Below, one piece after another: positions 11,278-22,465 of a stretch of DNA of 64,000 nucleotides (positions are counted from its first letter, which is position 1; each line of letters opens with the position of its first letter). The notes below the pieces were generated by a model. It saw only the letters and a program-made list of their open reading frames with translations. It did not search any database and was not told the origin of the DNA. The stretch covers positions 87,293,251 to 87,357,250 of the forward strand of contig CM037587.1 in assembly GCA_021018995.1 (NCBI GenBank). The letters are read 5' to 3'. The translations under genes and the position numbers were made by a program. Source of the DNA: Chloranthus sessilifolius (Eukaryota > Streptophyta > Magnoliopsida > Chloranthales > Chloranthaceae).

Positions 11278-12297
11278 TGTAACTAAATAGGAGATTAGGG
11301 TTTATGGCCAAGGGTTTAGCCCTAACTTTGCAAAAGGCTAGGGTACGAAAGAAATTGAAAGTTCAACGAATCAAGAGAGGTTAGTGATTACCTCTTTGTG
11401 TTATGAAGAGGTGCTTTCTTCCAGATCCGATCTTGAAGATGGCCAGAATCGACAAAAACTGACAACCCTTATAAACCCTAGAACTCTCCCAAGAAGAAAG
11501 AAAACAAAAGAGGAAAATGAGGTTTGGCAATTGAAAGAAAAAAATCGATTTTCAATATATAGTATGCGAAATCGATCGAACGATTTCCACACATTAAATG
11601 CCAACCTCATAAATTCGTTCGAACGGTTTCGAATTTCGTTCGAACGATTTCCTGAGCTTCGATTTTCAAAACCCTTTTCACTCCACTGGCCATGCATTTT
11701 GTTCGAACTATTCGGAAAATTGTTCAAACAATTTCCTGGCTACGCTTTGACGCCTCACTGGCAAATAGTAAACCGTTCGAACGATTTGAGGAATCGATTG
11801 CACGATTTCTGGCAACAACTAATACTGCCACTGGTCAATGCCTTTCGTTCGATCAAGTTGAAAACTGATTGAACGATTTCTTGGCAACCTCATAAGCCTT
11901 TAACCTTCTAAAATTTGTTCAAACGAATTTCAATTTCGTTCGAGCGAATTTCTCAAAATGGACTTAAGGTATTTTCTACATGGTCTTTAGTTCCCTTTAA
12001 TGAACTAGCCTCCAATTACAAAAAGACATGATCTTTTACCGCGTGATCGCACACGCAACTTATAGATAAGTGGCACTTTTACCAATCCTCCACCTATGTG
12101 GTAGTGACTCATCTCTTTTAGTCCACGCCTAATCGGACACACAAAAGCAACTCTTGAAATTCAACACAAAATGCAAACCAGCTTATAACTACAACCACTT
12201 CTAAACATAGTGTTACACATTTTCATTCAAATTTTCAAATTTTCCAATTAGCATCACAAAATAAGTTCGGACTGGTAGTCATGTACTATTGCTTAAA
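11278..12297 (-). other. Spacer between accessory ORF and pol, copy B, with second palindrome belt
   Basis: No gene is seen. Positions 11569-11960 repeat the same self-complementary motifs as the LTR (gttcgaacga, atcgatcgaacgatt). The motif therefore occurs twice per element, once in the LTR and once upstream of the accessory ORF. Open frames through it (for example 11384-11872) only translate the repeats. Confidence 0.6.
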
Positions 12298-15200
12298 CTA
12301 ATGGGGATACAGTTCCTTGATTTCAGCTTCCCGCTCCCAAATGGCTTCCTCGACCGGATGATTACCCCACTTGACGAGCACTAATGGAATGGTCTTAGTG
12401 CGTAGGGTCTATTCCTTTCGATCCAGAATTTGAGTTGCTTCCTCAATCATGGTCATGTCCTCATGTCGCTCAATCGGTTGACCGCCTAAAACGTGTGTGG
12501 GATCCTTTACGTACTTCCGAAGCGTTGAAACTTGAAAAATGTTGTGTACTCTATTAAACAATGGAGGCAACTAGATGCGATAGGCTACGTCACCGACTCG
12601 ACCCAAAACTTCAAACGGTCCTATATAATGGGGACTTAGCTTCCCCCTCCTTCCAAACCTCATCACACCCCTCATGGGTGATATTTTCACAAATACGTGA
12701 TCGCCAACGGCAAAATCTAGGCTTGAACTTTTGACATCGGCATAGATCTTTTGCCTGCTCTGAGCCGCTTTGAGCCTCTCTCTTATCATGCGTATGAACA
12801 TGGCGCTATATTCAAGAATTTTCGAACCCAAGATAAATTTCTCTCCAGTTTCTACCCAGTTGATAGGCGATCTGCATCGCCTTCCATAAAGAGCTTCATA
12901 AGGCGCCATCCCTATGCTCACTTGAAAACTGTTATTGTATGCAAATTCGATCAACGGTAAATGTTGATCCCACGACCCCTGTAACTCAAGCATACACGCC
13001 CTCAGCATATCTTCAATCACTTGATTTACCCGTTCTGTTTGCCCATCAGTTTGTGGATGAAATGCCGAACTAAAATCTAATCAAGTGCCCATACCTTCCT
13101 GAAACTTTTGCCAAAATTTGGATGTATACAAGGGGTCATGATCATATACAATGCTGCTTAGAATGCAGTGCAACCGCACTATCTCCTTCATATTGAGTTT
13201 CACGAGTCTGGCGGCCGTATACATTGTGTTGTAGGGCAAGAAGTGAGTTGACTTCGTCAGTATATCTACGACAACCCATATAGCATTGTGCCTCTTCGCT
13301 GTACGAGGAAACCCCACTATAAAATCCATGGAGATCGATTCCCATTTCCATTCTGGTATGGGTAGGGTCTGTAATAACCCAGCATGATGTCTGTGGTCTA
13401 CATTCACCTGCTGACATGTCAAACATCTTGACATGAACTCGGCTACAACCCGTTTCAGGCCTCTCCACTAATAGCTTTTTCTCATATCTTGATACATCTT
13501 GGTGCTACTAGGATGTATCGCCTATCTAGACTTGTGTGCCTCATCTAAAATAGTCCTCCCTAGATCGGCATCGCTCAGGATATAAAGATTTCCCCTGAAC
13601 ATCAAGGAACCATCCTCCCTGATAGAGAAATCCGGTCTAGTACCTTCCATCACTTCTCATCGAGTCTTAACTAACTCGAAGTCTCTCATCTGCAACACGT
13701 ATATGTGTTTGAAAATTGTCGCCCTTACTGAAATATTGGCCAACAGAGCACCTGAAGCTTGTACTTCAATTTTTTTGTCATACAATGGCAGGTCTTCAAA
13801 CAATTTCCACCTGTACATTCCCATCACCAGACTAGCTGACTGAGCTGAACCCTTCTGACTCAAAGCATCCGCTACAACATTAGCCTTGCCCGGGTGATAT
13901 TGAATGGAGCAGTCATAGTCTTTGAGAGACTCCATCCACCTTCTCTGCCTCATGTTTAGCTCCTTCTGTGGGAACCGATATCTCAGGCTTTTATGGTCAG
14001 TGAAGATCTCAAAAGCCTCCCCATATAAATAGTGTCTCCAGATCTTTAACATGAATATGATCGCCGCCAGTTAAAGGTCATGTGTCGGGTAATTCTTTTC
14101 GGGGTCTTTCTGCTGTCTCGACCCATAAGCAATTACTTTCTTGTATTGGTTGAATACACAGCCTAAACTATTATGAGAAGTGTCACTATCAACTGCAAAA
14201 CCTCTACTGCCTGTAGGAATTGCAAGTACGAGAGCTGAAGTGAGCCGCTTCCTAAGTTCTTGGAAGCTTTTCTCACACGCTTCGGTCCACTCAAATCTCA
14301 CATCCTTTCTTGTGAGCCTTGTTAGCGGTCTTGATATCCTTGAAAATTCCTCCACAAATCACCTGTAATACCCGGCTAGACCAAGAATACTGCGTATATC
14401 TGTCACTGTCTTTGGTTGCTCCCATTGCACTACGGCCTCGATCTTAGCTGGATCGACTGTGACACCTTCCTTTGAGACGACATGGCCTAAAAAGTTGACT
14501 CTTTCTAATCAAAACTCGCACTTACTAAGTTTGGCGTACAGTTGGTGTTCGCGCAAGGTTTATAGAGCGATCCTTAAATGTTCTTCATGTTCTTTCTTCG
14601 ACTTTGAGTATATTAGGATATCGTCGACGAAGACTATAATGCAAGAGTCCAGGTGTGGTTTAAACACCCGATTCATCATATCCATAAACGATGCCGGCAC
14701 ATTCGTCAGTTCAAACGGCATCACTAAAAACTCGTAGTGTCCGTATCTCGTCCTAAAAGCAGTTTTTTGAATGTCCTCCGCCTAGACCTAGAGTTGATGA
14801 TATCTAGATTGCAGAACGATCTTAGAAAAATATTTTGCCCCTTGTAGCTGGTCAAATAAATCATCAATTCTTGGCAATGGATATTTGTTCTTTATGGTGA
14901 GTTTGTTTAACTGTTGATAGTTGATGCATAGTCTCATCGACCCATCCTTCTTTTTAACGAACAAGACTGGTGCACCCCAAGGAGATACACTCGTTCTTAC
15001 AAACCCCTTGTCTATAAGTTCTTGCAGCTATTCTTTCAATTCTTTCAACTCGGCCGGAGCCATTCTATACGATGCTTTAGAAATCGGCTCCATTCCAGGT
15101 GCCAAGTCAATAGTAAATTCCACCTCTCTATCCGGAGGTAGTCCTTGTAATTCTTCTGGAAAAATGTCTTCGAACTCGCATATCACTGCGATCTCAGAAA

Positions 15201-15698
15201 GAACGTTCTTCCCTTCTGCGTCATCTTTTAAAAAGGCCAACAACCCCTTGCATCCTTTTCTGATCAGACGCTCGGCTTTAATGGAGGACACAAGCGGCAG
15301 AAACTTTGTCCTCACACCAATGAATCAGAATGATCTTCTCGTGTTCGACCTAAAGATGACCACCTTGTTCTTACAATCGACCATTGCACAATGCTATGAC
15401 AACGCGTCCATACCAAGGATTACATCGAAGCCTTGCATGTCCAATAGGACTAAATTTGCTGACAGTTCAAAGACATCTCAATCTCCGATGGCTACTACCA
15501 CCGACTTACAGATTAAATCCGTGTCAACTAATTTTGCCGTCGGAATAGACACTGTCAAAACAAAATCCAAAATCCTTGGTTTAATATTCATCTTCTTTAC
15601 AAATCGATGAGTGGCGAAGGAATGAATAGACCCTAGGTCAATCAACACTCTGGCCACGTACGCTGCATCGCTCCCCCTCCCATACACTTGTAAAGTAC
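12298..15698 (-). pseudogene. pol of Tekay copy B, full length but broken
   Basis: All domains are present on the minus strand. Protease 15698-15330 has LIDLGSIHSF, where Asp is kept but the next residues are changed. RT 15310-14400 has the FVDD region at about 14640-14600. RNase H 14355-13660 has [20 protein letters not shown] and DALSQKGS. Integrase 13600-12600 has CLTCQQVNVDHRHH, SMDFIVGFP and IEDMLRAC. The C-terminal chromodomain 12560-12298 has HEDMTMIEEATQILDRKE, PLVLVKWGNHPVEE and EREAEIKELYPH and ends at a TAG (12298-12300). Unlike A and C it keeps Gln before WEQPKT. Many stops and frame changes split it into pieces, so it is inactive. Confidence 0.88.
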
Positions 15699-15867
15699 CT
15701 ATAACGCATACTCATCTCAGTATTCTACCCGTACCGTGTATTAAAGCATGAAATCAATTAGATCAACTAGTCCTACAATTATAATTTACATAGATGCACC
15801 TTCTCTATTTTAAAAAAAAATTCAACTCATTTGACACCATGCATAATTAATCCAAACAAAGTCGCAC
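15699..15867 (-). other. Candidate intron between gag and pol, copy B
   Basis: The segment is 169 bases with GT at 15867 and AG at 15699, at the same codon as in A and C. Removing it joins gag to GTLQVYGRGSD in frame. The 5' site is CAAG|GTGCGA and the 3' site is GTTATAG|GT. Confidence 0.65.
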
Positions 15868-17170
15868 CTTGTATGATATCATTGGAGTTCTGAGCGTCCT
15901 GAGCCATAACTGCATAGGCCCTTCCTTATACAACCAGCTTCTTTGCTTGAATCGGTCTTAGTGCATAAATCAAAGTTGTTCTTCCCTTAGCCATCTCGGG
16001 ACAATCTTTGATAATGTGGCCTATTCTCCCACATTTGTAGCAACCCTGCATTCCTCGTCTACAATCAACTGTTCTGTGAGACTTGCCACACTTGGCACAG
16101 GTCTCCCTAGGTGTAGAAGAGGTTGCACGTGAGAAGCCTTGAGTAGCTGACACTCCTGTGGTGGCAGTAGGGCTCTCATACCGGATCGGTCTCGCCAATG
16201 TGGACATGGGTGGCCTAGAAAAAGTTGTCTACGTAATTTGTCTAGGGAGTGGGGCTGGCGCTGTAAATCTCAGCTTTTTATTCCCAGAGTCATAGTCACC
16301 CGCCCTCCCTTGGAAAGTTCTTCCTCCATCCTGTTGATCCCTTCGTTTGTATATGTCGTATATATCTCTTTCGGCCAATATAGCTTTCCCCATCACATTT
16401 GCATAGCACTCAAGTTAAAAAATTCACACTCGCTCACGGACGTTCGGCCTGAAACCTTCCTCAATTTTGGCTGCCTTCATGTTTTCTGTGGATACTAACT
16501 CTGGTGCGAATCGTGACAAACGTGTAAACTCCACACCATATTCTCCCATAGACATACTTCCTTTCTATAGATTTTCAAAGTCTCTTCCCATTTGCACTCT
16601 TACCTATTCAGGGAAATACTCCCGGTTGAACTCTCTAACAAAATTCGCCCAAGTCCATAGGCGATGAGGGTGCTCAACTTCTCTTCTCCTCAATACTGAC
16701 TTCCCCCAGGGATCGGCATCTCCCTCGAGCTGGAAGGTAGCCCAACCTACCTTCTCGTTCTCTGTACTCTGTAACCTATCAAGAAGCTTTTCCATTTGGT
16801 TTAACCATTTTTCAGCTTCTAACGGATCTATCTGCCTGTAGAAGCTAGGAGGTCTCAATCTCCTAAAAACAATGAATGATGAGTGCAACAGCGTTGGAGG
16901 AGGTGGTGGTGGTGGCAGATGACTACTGACATTGTTAGCCGCCAATAGCACCGTTTGCTCGGCCAATATCGCAGTCTACTGCGTCTGTTGTGCTATAGCA
17001 GCGGCCATCGTCTCCATGGCTAATGCGATACGGTCAGTAGTCTCACCCCTCCGATCATCCCCATCATCAGGATTTCCCTAGTCTCTACTGGACCCTGCTT
17101 GAAACTCATCATCACCTCTAGGAGTCCTGCTCTGGCTACGTCTAGGTCGATCTCTTCTCCCATAAGACAT
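15868..17170 (-). pseudogene. gag of Tekay copy B
   Basis: The start is the ATG at 17170 (MSYGRRDRPRRSQ). The capsid region is open from 16966 to 16604, with RRLRPPSFYRQIDPLEAEKW, EKVGWATFQLEGDADPW and NFVREFNREYFPE. The two zinc knuckles CAKCGKSHRTVDC and CYKCGRIGHIIKDC lie at about 16110-15990. The Trp pair before KSV reads WG instead of WW. Stops occur near 17080 (RD*GNP) and 16978 (TQ*TAI), both consistent with Gln codons changed by C-to-T. It keeps the capsid block deleted in copy A. It would be the structural protein of the particle. Confidence 0.85.
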
Positions 17171-17259
17171 TACGCTCTGCACATGAAACCAAAGTTTCAT
17201 TTGCAGAAGATCCCTTTACTCAAACAAAATCCTAGACTTGTCAGAAACTCTAAAGAAAT

Positions 17260-17272
17260 GGCTTTGATACCA
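17260..17272 (-). other. Primer binding site of copy B
   Basis: The sequence ggctttgatacca on the plus strand is identical to copy A. It is two bases from LTR2 and is of the tRNA-iMet type with one changed base. Confidence 0.8.
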
Positions 17273-17274
17273 AC

Positions 17275-19718
17275 TGTGACAGCCCAGATTTCAGTACCCC
17301 AAAACTCGTGCCATTAGCACGACCCTCAAGGCCGTGCCCCATATAGTATGCGAAAACTTGATACATCCCCATGTAAGTACATGAAACGTAGATAAAAGCT
17401 GCTGCAGAACTAACTTTCTAGTTCTACAACATATCATCAAAATAGTTAATTCAAAAGATCGTTCTAATCCCATATAAGTATATGGACAAAAGAACCTACC
17501 TGAACCATCAGTGGGGTAAGTACGATCACTCTAGAGGGTTCGACAAAAGAATATTACATGTACCATTATCCATACAAAAATCCAATGGTTGGACGTTCCA
17601 AGCCAAAAATATCTCTCCAAAAGAAACAAGTCAAAGCGCACAGAGGGACTTCTAAAAGAACCTCTCAGGAGGGGGCTCAGACTCCTCCCCTAGAATATAA
17701 TCTGAATGCTCAACGTCAACCTCATCAGAAGCAACTCCTGGCTCCGCACCTGTGACATATAGTCAAAGGGTGAGCTACATCCTAGCTCAATAGAGACAAT
17801 ATCTGAACAAGTACATCTTGCTTACTCACATATATTTCATGACATAATAAAGTATGTGACATAAATAAAGCATGAACTCATCAATGTAGTTTAATTAGAA
17901 TGCAGTTTGAGATACAATAAAATAAACAGCATGCTTTTGTTACTCTACTCATTACATCTGATATTCACTATTTCTCATAATTGAAACAAGGCTGGACTCT
18001 TGACTTAAATCATTTAACTTAAATAATCCTCGAGCAATATAGCATCGAGCCCTGATGGAATGCCCTCCATCGTCGTCTAATTAGATCATTTTTCATGTAA
18101 TCCGACCCACGTCCCTTTCTCATAGGCGACGGGCGTAAAGCTACTATACATCCCGGGGATGTCTACTGGTGTACGAATTGGCCACCGTACCGGTCACAAA
18201 TATCCTGCCGAGTTAGTCACGGGTATACCGCCGCATCGGTTGGGTATTCTACAAACCTTAAAACAATTGTACAATACTTATAGTTGTTCACCATGTGAAT
18301 GTGCTAAATACATATTAACTCTCAGCCTGTTCAATCTCATTCATAATCCTCTATTTCGTGAACCTTTTCATCCACCGTACATCCCTAGGATGTCACACAC
18401 TCTGATGCATCTTTTAGATGCCCATAGCACACTGGGATGGTTGAACTCTTTACTCAATTGTTTCCACACGATATTTCATACTACCACTACTTTAAAACTT
18501 TTCATTACAATATCCTTAAAAGAAACACGTTTTGATTTCAATTCAGCGTTAAAGAGACATGCATTCATATACTATCATAACATACATACTCACGTAATTA
18601 AGGGTACAAGTTCAGATATCCCCTACCTCATACGCAAGCAAAATCCAAGGATCTTTCAATCCTAGCTAGTGCTTAACCATCTTCACTCGACATGAATTAG
18701 GCCTGGCCAAACACATACGACACATCATTACATGTGCATAAACACTGGGCTAGAAGCCTAATCCCAGAAATTTGGCAGTTTGAAAGAAAACCCCACAAAA
18801 GTCTGAAATTTCCCAAATCGAACGATTAAGAATCGTTCGAACGATTTTCTAAATCGATCGAACGATTCTTAAATCATTCGAACGAATCCCCCAGAACTCC
18901 AGCTCCTCCAAGCAAAATCGATCAAACGATTCTAAATTCATTCGAACGGTTTTCAAAATTGATCGAACAATTCTAAATTTGTTCGAACGGTTTTCAAAAT
19001 CGATCAAACGAATTTTATTTCATTCGAACGATTTTCACAGAAAACCCTTTCTTACTCCATCTCCTTTGGCCAAATTTGTTCGAACGAACACTAATTCTAT
19101 TCGAACGATTTTACCCTTTCTCAGTATTGGATCGAGTTCATTACCCTTTGAACTCATCTTACCCACCCCATGTCCTTTTTCATCCATTTCTCATATCTAA
19201 TGCTATTAGATTTTACATTTAACAACCAAAATAAATATAAAGGATCAAGCTTACATTCAATCGGTTGGATCATTTGATCCCAAGCTCCTTGTCTCAACAA
19301 GGGTTCACCACCCCAAATATACAAACCCTTCCTGATACAAAGGATTCAAATCCATAAACTCTTCGATCTCCACTCAATCTTGCGCATTCAATACGCAAAC
19401 CCTTAACTCTCTCAAACTAATAACTCGCCTCTCACCCACACTTCCGAACTTTCCTCAACAACCTAATACAATGAGAAATAACTTCCCCTTTCTCTTTAAA
19501 GCCCCTCTTTACTTAAGTGTGAAACACATATATCTAACTAGTTATATGTGATTCATAAATTAATCCTTATTACCCTACTCCCTTCGTCAAACATAATCTA
19601 TGCAATCTATCTAGTTAACCTAAGTCAGTCGGGTCAATATTGGCCAGATCAACAAACGACCCTTTAGGTCCGCCTCCCGAGATGCATTATTTGAGAGTGA
19701 AATTTCCGGGACGTTACA
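17275..19718 (-). repeat. LTR2, shared by copies B and C
   Basis: The 2444-base LTR has the same ends as LTR1 (tgtgacagccc...gggacgttaca). Palindromes acatcccggggatgt at 18148-18162 and acatccctaggatgt at 18379-18393 are again 231 bases apart. The third copy seen in LTR1 is lost through a short deletion near 18430. The TTCGAA belt is at 18816-19112. The last 220 bases differ from LTR1 at about three positions by eye, while the palindrome belt differs more. Confidence 0.9.
18816..19112. repeat. TTCGAA palindrome belt in LTR2
   Basis: The motifs and position match LTR1, for example aatcgttcgaacgatt near 18830. It is 0.6-0.9 kb from the LTR 5' end. Confidence 0.85.
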
Positions 19719-19731
19719 TTCTCCCCACCTT
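19719..19731 (-). other. Polypurine tract of copy C
   Basis: The sequence ttctccccacctt on the plus strand is identical to copy B and touches the LTR2 edge. LTR2 is therefore the 3' LTR of copy C. Confidence 0.85.
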
Positions 19732-20259
19732 GGGAATTTTCGTTCCCAAAAATTTTACCCAATCTTCATGTGACCTATTGAATCATCTATAACCAGCCAT
19801 ACTTGTCCAATGGCAAGCAATAAGTTAGTAGGGCACAAAACAACATAGGGGATACCCAATGTTGGGACCTGCACAATACATGACACACATTTACAACCTG
19901 TAAAAGTTTCAACCACACAACCAGCCAACAGTTTATGGCATGGTGCACGGCCCACAAAACAGCATGGCATAACCACCACGCATAAAATCACGTAGAATTC
20001 AACAAAATTAATCCTAATACCTGCACAACACCTATTACTCACAGAATCATATAGTTAAACTATCATAACGAAGGTGCATAGCTAACTAGATGGAAGCAAG
20101 AAACACCACAAATTTAATTACAAAACATGTGGCAGCCATGCCACAATTGTCCGTAAGGACACCAGTCCTTAGTACCTGTTTTAAGGTTTACAATTTCTCA
20201 AAAGTAGCATGAAGCATTCAAAAATTTACGCCGCACATATCCCTTAACATGCATAGCCA
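19732..20259 (-). other. 3' untranslated spacer of copy C
   Basis: This is near-identical to 9411-9960 in copy B. No gene is recognised. The 95-codon open frame at 19755-20042 is shared with copy B with two residue changes. Confidence 0.6.
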
Positions 20260-21440
20260 TCATGACGCAGCGTCGCCTGGCTGATCACCGTCATCACCAC
20301 GACTACCAGCACTCGAGCTCGACGAGCCTGGAAACCAAGCCTGTGCTGCCACGATGCGCTGAAGATTGTCGTCAGGATACATGAAACGCATATCTTCAGC
20401 GTGCAATGCATCATAGTAATCTGAGCATGGCGTCCAATAGGCTGCTACTATGGAATCGTAGCAGCAGGCTCATCACGTGGTTCTGGCTGGTCTGGAGCAT
20501 GTGGTTCTGGCTGTGGTGGTTAATTGACTTGTGGCTTTTTGGTCAGCTTCACGTAGCTTCTATTCCAATCAACCATTGTATATTGTTGGACATTACTAGT
20601 CAGTTTAAATTCATTTTTGGAGAGGGTGTACGTGTCGTCACCCACGTAGTCCTCGACCATTAAGGAAATGAGTCGGGCATACAACATGTCCTCAACGGAT
20701 TTCTTAACATCTTCCAACATCTTTTTACGGGCATATTTCATCCCTTCTAGGACCATTTGGGGGGCGTTAAACCATCGGCCATTAAAGGCCGCAAAAAGTA
20801 CCATTTGGACCTCACCCACCCTTTCAGTTCAATGGCGTAAAGGGTATAGATTGCAATGGATTATGGAATCAAGCATCCAATGCTCGCAAGGTAAATCAGC
20901 ATGTTTAATCAAGTGACCTGAACCTGTTCAACCAAGTGTCATTTTAGCCGCAACGTATTTGTGATCTAACCTGGCCGAGAAAGGTTCAGCGAGGGCAATG
21001 TCCTCATGGTTATAAGTATGGAAACATTCTAACACATCGGCCACGTCATCGAAAGGGAATGTATACGGTCGATTATCAATATTGGTTTTTAGGATGGTCA
21101 GGTCCTTAATCAGTTCCATGTTCTGATTGAACAGTCAGACTATCTGAGGGAAAAAGTTGTCCTTGCATGGGCGAAGGATTCTAGTCAAACCTGCAGTGGA
21201 AATGTAGTCAAAAGCCCACCTCGTCTGATCGCATTTGGCAAAAGTTTTCAGATCGATGATCAACTCAGGTTCAAAGTCTTTGTCAGACCACCATTCATTT
21301 GGTCGTTCTCATGGTAGTGGTGGAGGTGGTGCGGACGAAGAACCCGTAGGTGGTTGCTCTGGTGGTTGGTGTGAAGAGGAACCCGGAGTGGGTTTCTTCG
21401 GTGCTACACTCATCGTGGCTTGGTGAGTCTTGGTTGGCAT
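20260..21440 (-). pseudogene. Accessory ORF of copy C, plant transposon-protein-like
   Basis: This is the same ORF as in copy B, starting at the ATG at 21440 (MPTKTHQAT) and ending at a TGA at 20260-20262. The N-terminal low-complexity part is open longer than in B because codon 7 is CAA here. The conserved blocks are TRWAFDYISTAGLTRI, DDVADVLECFHTY, WMLDSIIHCNLYPLR and GRWFNAPQMVLEGMKYARKK. The stretch 20819-20520 is open from VQMVLFAAF through KNEFKL to KKPQVN. About 118 bases are missing near 20421, removing the block equivalent to LLEVNTCQMVENNHLLN. The stop before LFNQNMEL is shared with B, so it predates the array or was copied by conversion. Confidence 0.6.
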
Positions 21441-22465
21441 TGTAACTAAATAGGAGATTAGGGTTTATGGCCAAGGGTTTAGCCCTAACTTTGCAAAAGG
21501 CTAGGGTAAGAAAGAAATTGAAAGTTCAACGAATCAAGAGAGGTTAGTGATTACCTCTTTACGTTATGAAGAGGTGCTTTCTTGCAGATCTGAGCTTGAA
21601 GATGGCCGGAATCGACGAAAATTGGCAACCCTTATAAACCCTAGAACTCTCCCAAGAAGAAAGAAAACGAAAGAGGAAAATGTGGTTTTGCAATTGAAAG
21701 AAAAAAATCAATTTTCAATATATAGTATGCGAAATTGATCGAACGATTTCCACACATTAAATGCCAACCACATAAATTCGTTCGAACGGTTTCGAATTTA
21801 ATTTGAACAATTTCTTGAGCTTCGATTTTCAAAACCCTTTTCACTCCACTAGCCATGCATTTCCTTCGAACGATTTCCTAGCTACACTTTGAAGCCGCAC
21901 TAGCAAATCGTAAACCATTCGAACGATTTGAGGAATCGATTGCACAATTTCTAGCAACAGCTAATACTGCCACTGGTCAATGCCTTTCGTTTGATAGAGT
22001 TGAAAATCGAGTGAGCAGTTTCCTGGGAACCTCATAAGCCTTTAGCCTTCTAAAATTTGTTTGAATGAATTTCAATTTCGTTCGAGCGAATTTCTCAAAA
22101 TGGACTTGAGGTTGTTTCTACATGGTCTTTAGTTCCCTTTAATGAACTAGCCTCCAGTTACGAAAAGACAGGATCTTTTACCGCGTGATCGCTCATGCAA
22201 CTTATAGATAAGTGGCACTTTTGCGAATCCTCCACCTATGTGGTAGCTGCTCCACAATTATGTAGTGACTCATCTCTTTTAGTCCACGCCTAATCGGACA
22301 CACAAAAGCAACTCTTGAAATTCAACACAAAATGCAAAATAGCTTATAACTACAACCACTTTTAAACATAGTGTTACACATTTTCATTCAAAATTCACAT
22401 TTTCATTCAAAATTTTGAAATTTCCAATTAGCATCACAAAATAAGTTCGGCCTGGTAGTCATGTA
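21441..22465 (-). other. Spacer between accessory ORF and pol, copy C
   Basis: No gene is seen. A palindrome belt at 21732-22100 matches 11569-11960 of copy B. Relative to B there is a short extra segment near 22246 and a small tandem duplication of cacattttcattcaaaat near 22378. Confidence 0.6.

Noticed and set aside
11384..11872. 162-codon plus-strand open frame
   Set aside because: It runs through the palindrome spacer and mirrors an open frame on the other strand; the residues are translated repeats.
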